This document shows positions 7,499 to 18,919 of a DNA stretch of 64,000 bases, piece after piece; positions within the stretch are counted from its first letter, which is position 1, and every line of letters begins with the position of its first letter. The DNA is taken from positions 1,984,001 through 2,048,000 of the forward strand of contig NZ_OZ244708.1 in NCBI RefSeq assembly GCF_965218915.1, in the 5' to 3' direction. A model generated the notes under the pieces. That model was not told the DNA's origin. It made no database searches and was given only the letters and a program-made list of their open reading frames with translations. A program made the translations under genes and the position numbers. The DNA is from Novosphingopyxis sp965218915. Its GTDB lineage: Bacteria > Pseudomonadota > Alphaproteobacteria > Sphingomonadales > Sphingomonadaceae.

Positions 7499-9283
7499 CT
7501 ACGCCGCGAACATCTCCGGTTCCAACGCCATCAGGCTGTCCGCGCCCGCCTCGATCTTGCGGCGCAGCGCACCGGCATCGGGCATGATCCGCTCGGCGAA
7601 GAAACGCGCGGTGACCAGCTTGGCCTTGGCGAAATCATCGTCCCCCATGCCCGCCGCCGCCCTGGCCATGCGCAGCCACATCAGACCCAGCGCGACGATG
7701 CCCATGATGTGCATGTAGCTGTGCGCGCCCGCGCCGACATTGTTGGGGTTGCTCATGCCGTTGGACATGAACCACATCGTCGCGGCTTTGAGCTCGCCAT
7801 TGGCCTTTTCCAGCCGCTCGGCGAAGTCCTTCACTGCCTCGTCCGTCTTGGCCCCGGCACATTCGCCGTCGACCAGCGCGAAGAACGCCTGGACCGCGCG
7901 GCCGCCGTTCTGCGCGAGCTTGCGGCCGACCAGATCCATCGCCTGCACGCCGTTGGTGCCTTCGTAGATCATCGCTATCCGCGCATCGCGGACATATTGC
8001 TCCATGCCCCATTCGGCGATGTAGCCGTGACCGCCATAGACCTGCTGCATATTGGTGGCGACGTCATAGCCCTTGTCGGTGCCATAGCCCTTGATGACGG
8101 GCGTCAGCAGGCTGATCAGATCATCGGCCAGCTGCCGATCTTCCTCGCCTGCCGCCTTGTGGCTGAGATCAACCTGCAGCGCACCCCAGATGCACAGCGC
8201 ACGCAGCCCCTCGGTCAGCGCCTTGGCCTCCATCAGCATACGGCGCACATCGGGATGCACGAACAGCGTGTCGGCCTTTTCATTCGGATCTTTTGGCCCG
8301 GTCAGCGCGCGGCCCTGGCGACGGTCATGGGCGTAGGCGACGCCGTTCTGATAGGCTATTTCCGCCACGCCCAAGCCCTGCAGCCCAACGCCGAGCCGCG
8401 CTGAGTTCATCATGATAAACATTGCGGCCAGCCCCTTGTTCTCCTCGCCCACCATATAGCCGGTCGCGCCGTCATAGTTCATGACGCAGGTGGAGTTCGC
8501 ATGGATGCCCATCTTGTGCTCGATCGAGCCGCAGCTGACCGCGTTGCGATCCCCCAGCGCGCCATCGTCGCCGACCATGAACTTGGGCACGATGAACAGG
8601 CTGATGCCCTTCACGCTGTCCGGCGCATCGGGCGTTTTGGCCAGCACGAGGTGGATGATGTTATCGGTCAGGTCATGCTCGCCGGAGCTGATGAAGATCT
8701 TGGTGCCGGTGATCGCGAAGCTGCCGTCGCCGTTCGGCACGGCCTTGGTGCGGATCAGGCCCAGATCGGTGCCGCATTGCGGCTCGGTCAGGTTCATCGT
8801 GCCGCCCCATTCGCCGGACACCATCTTCGGCACATATTTCTCTTTCTGCTCCTGCGATCCCTTGGCCAGGATCGCGGAGACCGCGCCGTGAGTGAGGCCC
8901 GGATACATCGCGAACGCCATGTTGGCGCTGGTCAGATACTCCTCGAACGCCATCGCCATGACGTGCGGCAATTCCTGCCCACCGAATTCCTCCGGCGCGG
9001 CCAGCGTGCCCCAGCCGCCCTCGCGGAATTGGTCATAGGCCGCCTTGAAGCCGTCCGGCGTGGTGACGCTGCCATCCGCGTGGCGCGCACAGCCCTGCTG
9101 GTCGCCGCTCTGGTTGAGCGGGAATAGCACTTCGGCCACGAACTTGCCGCCCTCGTTCAGGATCGCCTCGACCATGTCGGACGTGGCGTTCTCGAAGCCG
9201 GGCAGATTGGTGTAGCGATCCAGCCCGACGACATGGTCGAGGATGAAGCGCGTGTCGCGGACAGGGGCACGATATTGAGGCAT
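7499..9283 (-). CDS. Acyl-CoA dehydrogenase, long C-terminal form
   Basis: A 594-residue FAD acyl-CoA dehydrogenase of the class with an extra C-terminal domain (as in DmdC/FadE5-like enzymes). Visible motifs include MNLTEPQCGTDLG, ITGTKIFISSGEHD, GIHANSTC and the catalytic-region segment IAMIYEGTNGVQAMDLVGRK. It probably oxidises an acyl-CoA in fatty- or branched-acid breakdown. It follows a MerR regulator by 33 bp on the same strand and probably shares its promoter and operator. Confidence 0.9.
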   Translation of the reverse strand: MPQYRAPVRDTRFILDHVVGLDRYTNLPGFENATSDMVEAILNEGGKFVAEVLFPLNQSGDQQGCARHADGSVTTPDGFKAAYDQFREGGWGTLAAPEEFGGQELPHVMAMAFEEYLTSANMAFAMYPGLTHGAVSAILAKGSQEQKEKYVPKMVSGEWGGTMNLTEPQCGTDLGLIRTKAVPNGDGSFAITGTKIFISSGEHDLTDNIIHLVLAKTPDAPDSVKGISLFIVPKFMVGDDGALGDRNAVSCGSIEHKMGIHANSTCVMNYDGATGYMVGEENKGLAAMFIMMNSARLGVGLQGLGVAEIAYQNGVAYAHDRRQGRALTGPKDPNEKADTLFVHPDVRRMLMEAKALTEGLRALCIWGALQVDLSHKAAGEEDRQLADDLISLLTPVIKGYGTDKGYDVATNMQQVYGGHGYIAEWGMEQYVRDARIAMIYEGTNGVQAMDLVGRKLAQNGGRAVQAFFALVDGECAGAKTDEAVKDFAERLEKANGELKAATMWFMSNGMSNPNNVGAGAHSYMHIMGIVALGLMWLRMARAAAGMGDDDFAKAKLVTARFFAERIMPDAGALRRKIEAGADSLMALEPEMFAA

Positions 9284-9316
9284 GGACGGTCCTTTGAATG
9301 AGTCGGTCTATATGTG

Positions 9317-9814
9317 TCAGGCGCGGCGGGCGGCGCGGTCCTCGCCCCGGGTTTCAGCGCGCTCGGCCTCCTCCACCTGCGCCACGAAGTCGATCAGTTC
9401 CATGATCGCGCTGTCGATATCGGCCTTTTGTCGTGACAGGCTGTCGATCCGCTCGCGGCATTTCTCGATCGTGACACGCCGCTGCATGTCGCGGCCATCG
9501 TCAAGATCATAGAGGTCGATCATCTCGCGAATTTCCTGCAGACTGAACCCGACGCGCTTGGCCCGCAAGATCCACGCCAGCCGCGCGCGGTCCCGCTTGG
9601 AATAGATGCGCGACAGGCCGGAGCGTTCGGGCGCGATCAGCCCCTGATCCTCGTAAAACCGCAAAGCGCGCGGCGTGACGTCGAATTCGCGGCTGAGATC
9701 GGATATGCCATAACGCTCGCGGTCGTCGCCGGGCGTGTCGATCGTCGCGTTTCCGGAGATAGCTTTGGGTCCGGAGATAGCTTTGGGTCCGGAAATGGCT
9801 TTGGGCTGCGTCAT
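9317..9814 (-). CDS. MerR-family regulator, LiuR/AcuR-like
   Basis: A 165-residue regulator with an N-terminal winged HTH (YGISDLSREFDVTPRALRFY, then EDQGLIAPER) and a C-terminal coiled dimerisation helix. It lacks effector cysteines, so it is not a metal sensor. Similarity in layout to LiuR-type regulators of acyl-CoA breakdown is my inference, supported by the adjacent acyl-CoA dehydrogenase and the upstream palindrome. The first ~20 residues are three tandem repeats of GPKAIS. Longer upstream frames overlap repeat DNA and are ignored. Confidence 0.85.
   Translation of the reverse strand: MTQPKAISGPKAISGPKAISGNATIDTPGDDRERYGISDLSREFDVTPRALRFYEDQGLIAPERSGLSRIYSKRDRARLAWILRAKRVGFSLQEIREMIDLYDLDDGRDMQRRVTIEKCRERIDSLSRQKADIDSAIMELIDFVAQVEEAERAETRGEDRAARRA
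9752..9805. repeat. Three 18-bp tandem repeats in merR 5' end
   Basis: TCCGGAGATAGCTTTGGG occurs at 9752-9769 and 9770-9787, and with two changes at 9788-9805. It encodes three GPKAIS units at the regulator's N terminus, a likely copy-number-variable tract ahead of the HTH domain. Confidence 0.9.
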
Positions 9815-9855
9815 CGCGGAGCTCCTGATGGTGAAGCGGAATGGGGGCGATGCTA

Positions 9856-9873
9856 GTTTACGTTTGCGTAAAC
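9856..9873. promoter_or_regulatory. Palindromic operator, TTTACG-N4-CGTAAA
   Basis: GTTTACG and CGTAAAC are perfect inverted arms around TTTG, 42 bp upstream of the merR start. The core matches the LiuR-type MerR operator I know from branched-chain amino acid and fatty-acid regulons. Autoregulation of the merR-acyl-CoA dehydrogenase operon is inferred. Confidence 0.65.
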
Positions 9874-9906
9874 GTCCAGTTTGATGGGAACGCCATTCCA
9901 TTCGCC

Positions 9907-9992
9907 GTTCGCCCTGAGCCTGTCGAAGGGCCGCTTTCCTTCGCACCTTGGTTGCAAAAGAAGGCAGGGCTTCGACAAGCTCAGCCCGAACG
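9907..9992. repeat. Intergenic palindromic repeat
   Basis: GTTCGCCCTGAGCCTGTCGA at the left is mirrored imperfectly by TCGACAAGCTCAGCCCGAAC at the right. This is the widespread GTTCGCCCTGAG repeat type of sphingomonads, located between the merR operator and the downstream lipoprotein gene. Confidence 0.75.
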
Positions 9993-10016
9993 GTTTTGGG
10001 CTGATCTTCCGTCTGC

Positions 10017-10541
10017 TCACCCGCACAGTCGGTCCACCTCCGCTCCCAGCGTCCGCTTCGCCGCCTCCGCGCCAGGCTCCACCAGATAATAGCTTGTCCC
10101 CGCCAGGCTGGCGCGCGAATCGCAGATGGCGGAGCAGGCTTCGGGGACATTGCCGTCAACGCGCAGTTCCACGCCGTCATAGCTGGCGCGCACCTCGCAG
10201 TCCTTGGCGCCGTCGAAGCGGAGCTCGAACCCGTCGCCATTGGGACTCGCCTCGCCCTGCTTTTCGCAGACGCTGCCCGGCCCGTACACCGCGAGAATGC
10301 CGATGCGGTAGCTTTTGTCGCCCGTCCGCACTGCGCAGAATTTGTCGGTGCCCAAATCGCTGCGCCGTTCAAAGCGGCCCTCAAGTTCGATCGCCGAGGG
10401 ATCGGGCACCACGCCGCGTGCGATCGCGCTTTTCTCGAGCGCCGCGCCCGCGCCGGTGGGATCGGGCGGCGTCTCGGCCTGCTGCTCGCCGCCGCAGCCC
10501 CCCAGCAGCACCAGCAGCACGAGAAACGCCACGCGCCTCAC
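10017..10541 (-). CDS. Putative lipoprotein, unknown function
   Basis: A 174-residue protein with a lipoprotein signal (LLVLLGGCGG; lipidated Cys about residue 16), so it is probably membrane-anchored on the periplasmic side. The mature part has six or more cysteines (FCAVRTG, SVCEKQG, DCEVRAS, ACSAICDS, RLCG) and could be disulfide-bonded. I do not recognise the family. Its start overlaps the hisI stop by 4 bp, which suggests translational coupling. Confidence 0.7.
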   Translation of the reverse strand: MRRVAFLVLLVLLGGCGGEQQAETPPDPTGAGAALEKSAIARGVVPDPSAIELEGRFERRSDLGTDKFCAVRTGDKSYRIGILAVYGPGSVCEKQGEASPNGDGFELRFDGAKDCEVRASYDGVELRVDGNVPEACSAICDSRASLAGTSYYLVEPGAEAAKRTLGAEVDRLCG

Positions 10542-10900
10542 AGCCGCTCGAGCGATCCGTCTTCACGCAGCCGCCGATAGAAGCAGCTGCGCTCGCCGGT
10601 ATGGCAGGTCGGCCCGGCCGGCCGCGCGATCACCAGCAACGCATCCTGATCGCAGTCGATGCGCAGCTCCTCGACCGCAAGGATATTTCCGCTGCTTTCG
10701 CCCTTCTTCCACAGTCGCTGGCGGCTGCGCGAGAAAAACCAGGTCTCGCCGGTCGTGATCGTCCGGTCAAGCGCCGCGCGGTTCATATGGCCGACCATTA
10801 GCACCGCGCCGTCGGCGGCATCGGTCACCACAGCGGTAAGCAGCCCGTCGGCGCCGAATTTCGGATCGAGCGCCAGCCCGGTTTCGCATGTGTCGTCCAT
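10538..10900 (-). CDS. hisI: Phosphoribosyl-AMP cyclohydrolase HisI
   Basis: A 120-residue zinc enzyme that opens the purine ring of phosphoribosyl-AMP, the third step of histidine biosynthesis. The metal-binding segment DCDQDALL and the cysteine/histidine motif PTCHTGERSCFYR are present. Length matches the monofunctional form without HisE. It is isolated from other his genes and coupled to a lipoprotein gene downstream. Confidence 0.93.
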   Translation of the reverse strand: MDDTCETGLALDPKFGADGLLTAVVTDAADGAVLMVGHMNRAALDRTITTGETWFFSRSRQRLWKKGESSGNILAVEELRIDCDQDALLVIARPAGPTCHTGERSCFYRRLREDGSLERL

Positions 10901-10931
10901 GCAGCGTGGCTAGCCGCGCCGGTCTTCCCGA

Positions 10932-11186
10932 TCAACTGTCGCGGATGGCCGCGATCAGCTCGTCCTTGCTCATGTCAGAGCGGCCCTCGATGCCGATCTC
11001 CTGCGCCTCGTCGTAGAGTTCCTCCTTGGTACGGTCCTCCAGCTTGCGGCTGTCGTGATCGATATTCCCCTTCGCCTGCGCGTTGGCGATCCGCGCCGCC
11101 TTCTCCTTCGACGCGCCGTCATCGCGCAGCGCCTCATAGGTTTTCTTGTTCTTGACCGATGGGCCGGGGTCCTTTTTTTCGGGCAT
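10932..11186 (-). CDS. Small Rho-N/SAP-like stress protein
   Basis: An 84-residue, highly charged protein. The N-terminal half (KNKKTYEALRDDGASKEKAA) resembles the DUF7218 type and the C-terminal half (EELYDEAQEIGIEGRSDMSK) resembles the Rho termination factor N-terminal helix-extended-loop-helix fold that binds nucleic acid. The start is the ATG ending at 11186, preceded by AAGGAA. Function is not established; many sphingomonads carry such proteins. Confidence 0.75.
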   Translation of the reverse strand: MPEKKDPGPSVKNKKTYEALRDDGASKEKAARIANAQAKGNIDHDSRKLEDRTKEELYDEAQEIGIEGRSDMSKDELIAAIRDS

Positions 11187-11332
11187 TTGTCGTTCCTTTC
11201 CAGCGGGGTGAACGCCCGCGCGGCCGGCCGCGTTCCCGCCGTTCGTGACAAATGGGAGACAAGCCGCCCGTCCCCCCCTATATGCGCGGGGCACACGCCC
11301 CACCCCCCCCCGACGGACGAGTCGCGATCACC

Positions 11333-12793
11333 ATGCTGACGACCCACCCTTTCGACGACGACAAACTGCGCGAGGAATGCGGCGTGTTCGGTGTCGCCGA
11401 CGTGTCGGACGCCGCCGCCATGACCGCGCTCGGCCTCCACGCGCTGCAGCATCGCGGGCAGGAAGGCGCGGGCATCGTCAGCTTCGACGGCGCGGAATTC
11501 CACAACCACCGCGCGGCCGGGCATATCGCGGGCAATTTCGACAGCGAGGACGTGATCGGCGCGCTGCCCGGCCGCTCGGCGATCGGCCACACGCGCTATT
11601 CGACCCACGGCGAATCGGGCCTGCGCAACGTGCAGCCTTTGTTCGCCGAGCTTGCCAGCGGCGGCTTCGCCATCGCGCACAACGGCAATATCTCCAACGC
11701 CATGGCGCTGCGGCGCGAGCTGGTGCAGCGCGGATCGATCTTCCAGTCGACCAGCGACACCGAGGTGATCATCCACCTCGTCGCCACCTCGCAATATCGC
11801 ACGCTGCTGGACAAGTTCATCGACGCGCTGAAACGGGTCGAGGGCGCCTATTCGCTGATCTGCATGACCCCGCGTGGCATGATCGCCTGCCGCGATCCGC
11901 TCGGCATCCGCCCGCTGGTCATGGGCAAGCTCGGCGACACCATCATCTTCGCCAGCGAGACCGTGGCGCTGGACATCGTCGGCGCCGATTACGTCCGCAG
12001 CGTGGAGCCGGGCGAACTGGTAGTGGTCGAGGGCGGCCAGATATCCTCGCATCGCCCGTTCGGTGAGACCCGTTCGCGCCCGTGCATCTTCGAACATGTC
12101 TATTTCTCGCGCCCCGACAGCATCGTCGACGGCAGCTCGGTCTATTCGGTGCGCAAGGCGATCGGCGCCGAGTTGGCCCGCGAAAACCCGGTCGAGGCGG
12201 ACATCGTCATCCCCGTTCCCGACAGCGGCACGCCCGCCGCGCTCGGCTATGCCGAGGAATCGGGCATCCCGTTCGAGCTCGGCATCATCCGCTCGCATTA
12301 TATCGGGCGCACCTTCATTCAGCCGGGCGACGGCGTGCGCCATCTCGGCGTCAAGCTGAAGCACAACGCCAACAAGCCGCTGGTCAACGGTAAGCGCATC
12401 ATCCTGGTCGACGACAGCATCGTGCGCGGCACGACGTCCCTGAAAATCGTGCAGATGATGCGCGAGGCCGGGGCCAGGGAGGTGCACATGCGCATCGCCA
12501 GCCCGCCCACGCGCCACAGCTGCTTCTACGGCGTCGACACGCCCGAGCGCTCGAAACTGCTCGCCAGCCGCAAGACGATCGAGGAGATGCGCCAGTTCAT
12601 CCACGCCGACAGCCTGGATTTCCTTACCATCGACGGCCTCTATTGCGCTTTGGGCGAGGCCGGTCGGCAGGGTGATCGCCCGCAATATTGCGACGCCTGC
12701 TTCAGCGGCGATTATCCCACCAAGCTCACCGACCACGATGCGCTGGAACGGCCCGACCAGCTCAACCTGCTGGAGACCGAGGCGGCGGAGTGA
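11333..12793 (+). CDS. purF: Amidophosphoribosyltransferase PurF
   Basis: First enzyme of de novo purine synthesis, transferring glutamine nitrogen to PRPP. After a short propeptide-like stretch the class II glutaminase nucleophile is the Cys in REECGVFGV. A phosphoribosyltransferase domain follows with PRPP loop ILVDDSIVRGTT. The late motif YCDACFSGDYPTKL is conserved. I prefer the ATG at 11333 (MLTTHPF) to one 81 bp upstream, whose extra residues are proline-rich and unlike the family. Protein length is about 486. Confidence 0.94.
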   Translation: MLTTHPFDDDKLREECGVFGVADVSDAAAMTALGLHALQHRGQEGAGIVSFDGAEFHNHRAAGHIAGNFDSEDVIGALPGRSAIGHTRYSTHGESGLRNVQPLFAELASGGFAIAHNGNISNAMALRRELVQRGSIFQSTSDTEVIIHLVATSQYRTLLDKFIDALKRVEGAYSLICMTPRGMIACRDPLGIRPLVMGKLGDTIIFASETVALDIVGADYVRSVEPGELVVVEGGQISSHRPFGETRSRPCIFEHVYFSRPDSIVDGSSVYSVRKAIGAELARENPVEADIVIPVPDSGTPAALGYAEESGIPFELGIIRSHYIGRTFIQPGDGVRHLGVKLKHNANKPLVNGKRIILVDDSIVRGTTSLKIVQMMREAGAREVHMRIASPPTRHSCFYGVDTPERSKLLASRKTIEEMRQFIHADSLDFLTIDGLYCALGEAGRQGDRPQYCDACFSGDYPTKLTDHDALERPDQLNLLETEAAE

Positions 12794-12831
12794 AGAGGCT
12801 TACGCGCCTCTGCCCGCTACAACACACATCC

Positions 12832-12899
12832 GCGCTCCTGCGAAGGCAGGAGCCCATCAGGTAATGGCGCCTGCTAGGCTCCTGCCTTCGCAGGAGCGC
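12832..12899. repeat. Perfect 23-bp inverted repeat
   Basis: Arms at 12832-12854 and 12877-12899 are exact reverse complements (core CTCCTGCGAAGGCAGGAG), separated by 22 bp between purF and the SDR gene. It could act as a bidirectional hairpin in transcripts. Confidence 0.85.
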
Positions 12900-12927
12900 A
12901 ACACAAGTAACAAGCGAAACCCCACCC

Positions 12928-13653
12928 ATGCCCCCCAAAACCACCCCGGACGACCTCCAGCAAAAAGTCGCCCTCGTCACCGGAGCGGGGCGCGGGATCG
13001 GCGCTGCGCTGGCCATGCGGCTGGCGAAAGACGGCATGCACGTCGTCCTCACCGCGCGCACCGCCAGTGAGCTGGAGGCGGTGGAGGAGGCGATCTTCGA
13101 AGCCGGCGGCAACGCCACCATCGCCCCGCTGGACCTGACCGAGAGCGACAGCATCGCGCGCCTCGCCACCGCGATCGCGCAGCGCTGGAACCGGCTCGAC
13201 CTGCTGGTGCTGAACGCCGCGATGCTCGGCAATCTCTCGCCGGTCACCGCGATCGACGGCAAGGAGCTGAACAAGCTGCTCACGCTCAACATCGTCGCGC
13301 AGCAATCGCTGATCGCCAATTTCGATCCGCTGCTGCGCCGCAGCGACGCGGGCCGCCTGATCGCGCTCACCAGCAGCGTCGGCCAGACCCCGCGCCCCTA
13401 TTGGGGAGCCTACGGCGCCAGCAAGGCCGCGCTGGAGGTGCTGGTCCAGGCGTACGCGCAGGAGGTCAAACGCCTCAGCCCCATCCGCGCCGCCATCATA
13501 GACCCCGGCGCCACCCGCACCAAAATGCGGGAGAATGCCTATCCGGGGGAAGACCCCGAGACGGTGAAGCCGCCCGAGGTGGTGGCGGACGCGGTCGCCG
13601 CGCTGCTGGCGAGCGGGTTCGAGACGGGGCATCGGATGCGGGTTGAGGGGTAA
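12928..13653 (+). CDS. SDR family oxidoreductase
   Basis: A 241-residue short-chain dehydrogenase. TGAGRGIG is the cofactor loop, LNAAM replaces the NNAG motif, the catalytic Ser is in ALTSSVG and the catalytic Tyr-Lys is in YGASKAA. The layout resembles YciK-type reductases; the substrate is unknown. It lies downstream of purF, separated by the palindromic repeat, and could be expressed with it. Confidence 0.85.
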   Translation: MPPKTTPDDLQQKVALVTGAGRGIGAALAMRLAKDGMHVVLTARTASELEAVEEAIFEAGGNATIAPLDLTESDSIARLATAIAQRWNRLDLLVLNAAMLGNLSPVTAIDGKELNKLLTLNIVAQQSLIANFDPLLRRSDAGRLIALTSSVGQTPRPYWGAYGASKAALEVLVQAYAQEVKRLSPIRAAIIDPGATRTKMRENAYPGEDPETVKPPEVVADAVAALLASGFETGHRMRVEG

Positions 13654-13673
13654 GATATGTGTTTGGACCTTTG

Positions 13674-13760
13674 TTGATTGGTAACTTGCGATTCACTGGA
13701 TGCTGAGGCGCTAGCGAGATTTGCACGCTGGCGCGGTTCGTGAACTGGGTTACCAATCGA
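13674..13760. repeat. Inverted repeat TTGATTGGTAAC / GTTACCAATCGA
   Basis: TTGATTGGTAAC at 13674-13685 and GTTACCAATCGA at 13749-13760 match in 11 of 12 positions and flank 63 bp with a shorter TTCAC/GTGAA pair inside. It sits just before a horizontally acquired-looking ORF. The role is unknown. Confidence 0.6.
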
Positions 13761-13770
13761 CGAAGGATAA

Positions 13771-14508
13771 TTGCCTAGCGAACTTTCGTGTCATATATTC
13801 ATCGAATGGCAAAATCTGGTAAAAGTTGGCTTCCAAGTAGAAATCCGCGGTCGGGAAAATTTCACGACAGCTGGAAGCGGTCTGCCTTCGAAGGAAAGCA
13901 GTATCGATTCCGTTGAGGTCCGGTCCAAATCCGCGAAGACGATCGGCATCGATGGCCCGCCGCCGCGCCGGTCCCGCCATGACGGCTGGACCACCGCGCG
14001 GATCGAGGCGTTTCTGGAGGAACTGCGCGCCACCGCCAGCATCACGGACGCGTGCCAGGCCGTCGGCATGGCGCGCTCCTCGGCCTACAAGCTCTATGCG
14101 CGCGCCGATTCGGGCCATATCCGCAAGGCGTGGGACGAGGCGCTGCGGGCGGCGACCAATGTGCTCGTCACCACCGCATTCGACCGCGCGGTGAACGGAG
14201 TGTGCGAGCAGGTGTGGCATAACGGGCGCATGGTCGGTTTTCGCGAACGGTTCGACAACCGGCACCTGCAGTTCATGCTGCGCGCGCGCGACCCGCTCAA
14301 CTGGGCGCCGCTGGGCGACCTGCAGGGATGGGCGCGCCACCGCGTGCTTCCGGAAGCGCCCACGCCCGCCGACAGGGCGATGGAGGATATGCGGAGCGGT
14401 GAGAAAGCCTGGGGCCGGCAGCTTCCCGGCGAAGGCGATTGCCCGCGAGGAACTGCTGCCCGCGCCCGAACAGTCGTTGCCGGAGCAGTCCCTGCCCCGG
14501 TTCGGTAA
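13771..14508 (+). CDS. HTH-containing hypothetical protein, terminase small-subunit-like
   Basis: Up to 245 residues from a TTG start. The central part (about 72-150: HDGWTTARIEAFLEELRATA, then ACQAVGMARSSAYKLYAR) is a helix-turn-helix like those of small terminase subunits and of orphan sphingomonad proteins. The first ~65 codons are AT-richer, with no clear ribosome-binding site, so the true start may be further in. I do not know its function. It is followed by a stem-loop and tRNA-Arg. Confidence 0.6.
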   Translation: MPSELSCHIFIEWQNLVKVGFQVEIRGRENFTTAGSGLPSKESSIDSVEVRSKSAKTIGIDGPPPRRSRHDGWTTARIEAFLEELRATASITDACQAVGMARSSAYKLYARADSGHIRKAWDEALRAATNVLVTTAFDRAVNGVCEQVWHNGRMVGFRERFDNRHLQFMLRARDPLNWAPLGDLQGWARHRVLPEAPTPADRAMEDMRSGEKAWGRQLPGEGDCPRGTAARARTVVAGAVPAPVR

Positions 14509-14529
14509 GGCTGCGGAGCCGCAGTCCTT
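14507..14529. terminator. Hairpin at the 3' end of the HTH gene
   Basis: AAGGCTGCGG and CCGCAGTCCTT pair with one bulge around AG. It overlaps the stop codon of the upstream gene. No T-run follows, so it may only stabilise the mRNA end. Confidence 0.35.
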
Positions 14530-14662
14530 GCCCGCCGCGCGCGGTGACGCCGGGACCGAACCGAATTGAGCAACACGCCCGTGCATACTTCGTCAACTTT
14601 GCACAGCATAATTGCACGGCGGCGCAATATTCTGCCTTGAGAGCGAGCTGGCGGGGGAATGG

Positions 14663-14739
14663 TGGTGCGCCCGGAAGGATTCGAACCTCCGGCCCCCAGA
14701 TTCGTAGTCTGGTGCTCTATCCAGCTGAGCTACGGGCGC
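14663..14739 (-). tRNA. tRNA-Arg (ACG)
   Basis: Read on the minus strand it starts GCGCCCGTAGCTCAG, has an anticodon loop CTACGAA with anticodon ACG, a T-arm GGTTCGAATCC, acceptor end CGGGCGC, discriminator A and encoded CCA. All arms pair. Confidence 0.93.
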
Positions 14740-14822
14740 TTGGAAGGGCTGGCAGATAGGGCGATGCTGCGCCGCTGGCAAGGGGGTAATTCCGGGCGCA
14801 CCGCAATGCGGGTGCGATCGGA

Positions 14823-16118
14823 TCAGCCCTCGCCACGCTGGGTAAAGGTGCGTGCCAGTGCCTCGTAGAGCTTGTCGCGGCACACGAACTGGCTGGTCTG
14901 GTTGGCGATGAGCGCGGCCGCCAGCATCGGCATCATCAGCCCGCGGCTGACGGTGGTCTCGGCGATGATGACCACGGCGGTCAGCGGCGCGCGCACCACC
15001 CCGGTGAAATAGGCGACCATGCCGAGCAGCACCACCGCGCTGGCCGGCTCGCCGGGAAACATGAAGCGCAGCATGTTGCCGAAGCCCGCGCCGGTCGACA
15101 GGCTGGGCGAGAAGATGCCGCCGGGCAGGCCCGCTACCGCCGTCGCCAGCGTCGCGCCGAACTTGGCGAAGCCGAACCACAGCGGCACGTCGCGCCCCTC
15201 GATCATGGCGCGGGCGGGATCGTAACCCGTGCCCCAGGTGAGCCCGGTGGTGACGCCGAGCGCCGCGACGAGCGCTCCGCACACCCCCGCGGTTAACAGC
15301 GGGCTGGCGCGGATCTGGGCACCGAGCCGGCCCGTTGCGCGTGTGGCGGAGAGCAGCAGGCGCGAGAAGCAGCCGCCGGTCAGCCCGCCCAGCGCACCCG
15401 CCATCGGCGCGACCAGCAGCGCGCTCCTGATCGACAGCGCCGATCCGGTGACGCCGAAATAGATATAGTCGCCCGCCACGCCCTGGGAGACCATGCCGGA
15501 GATCAAGATCGCGGTCATCACCAGCAGCGTCACGCGCTGCTCATAGGCGGCGGCGAGTTCCTCGATGGCGAAGGCGATGCCCGCCAGCGGCGTGTTGAAC
15601 GCGGCCGCGACGCCCGCTGCGCCGCCCGCGATGTACATCGAGGAGCGCATGGGGATGCGCATCAGCCGGTGGCACTGCGCCATCACCGCCGCGGCGAGCT
15701 GCACCGTGGGCCCCTCGCGACCGATCGAGCCGCCGCACAAGAGCGCCGCGAGCGTCAGCAGCGCCTTCATCAGCGCCGTCTTCATCGACACCAGCGCGCC
15801 GGCCGCAGCCGAAGCGCCCGACTTGGCAGCAATCACCTGCGGAATGCCGGAACCACGTGCGAGCGGCACGACCTGTTTGGTGACGTAGGCAATCACCACG
15901 AAGCCGATTGGGGTGAGCGCGAGCGGCACATAAGGATAAGTGTGCCGGAGATGACCGAACTGACCCGACACCCAGTCTGCGGACGCGGCAAACAGCAACG
16001 CCATCAGGCCGATCGCGATCGCACCCGAACCGATCGCAACACGCCGACGAAAGATCATCGATTGCGGCCCATGCAGCCGCAACATCGCGCGGGCCCGGCG
16101 GCGGGTGAGCGGCTTCAT
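14823..16118 (-). CDS. ClC-family chloride channel/transporter
   Basis: A 431-residue polytopic membrane protein of the ClC family. Ion-path motifs are visible: GSGIPQV (first loop), GREGPTVQ with the gating glutamate, and GGIFSPSL near the C terminus. About ten hydrophobic helices are apparent. The gating Glu suggests H+/Cl- exchange, though channel behaviour cannot be excluded. There are no CBS domains, as in EcClC. It is convergent with nothing and lies downstream of ppdK. Confidence 0.9.
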   Translation of the reverse strand: MKPLTRRRARAMLRLHGPQSMIFRRRVAIGSGAIAIGLMALLFAASADWVSGQFGHLRHTYPYVPLALTPIGFVVIAYVTKQVVPLARGSGIPQVIAAKSGASAAAGALVSMKTALMKALLTLAALLCGGSIGREGPTVQLAAAVMAQCHRLMRIPMRSSMYIAGGAAGVAAAFNTPLAGIAFAIEELAAAYEQRVTLLVMTAILISGMVSQGVAGDYIYFGVTGSALSIRSALLVAPMAGALGGLTGGCFSRLLLSATRATGRLGAQIRASPLLTAGVCGALVAALGVTTGLTWGTGYDPARAMIEGRDVPLWFGFAKFGATLATAVAGLPGGIFSPSLSTGAGFGNMLRFMFPGEPASAVVLLGMVAYFTGVVRAPLTAVVIIAETTVSRGLMMPMLAAALIANQTSQFVCRDKLYEALARTFTQRGEG

Positions 16119-16140
16119 TTGACGATTCGGCGGCTAAAAG

Positions 16141-18822
<2,682 letters not shown>

Positions 18823-18919
18823 GCGGCGGTTCCTTGGGAGAGGCTTGGCAGGACGGTGGGGCGCGCCAGCTTCACACGCTTCACACTGTCCAGAGAGAAA
18901 AACGGGGAACCGCGAACTT

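Noticed and set aside
9752..9805. CRISPR array
   Set aside because: These are three contiguous 18-bp repeats with no spacers, in a coding frame. No spaced repeat array or cas gene was seen anywhere in the window.
13806..13916. 36-codon basic ORF (starting MAKSGKSWLPSRN) overlapping the HTH gene
   Set aside because: It has no ribosome-binding site and overlaps the longer frame. Support is too weak for a gene call.
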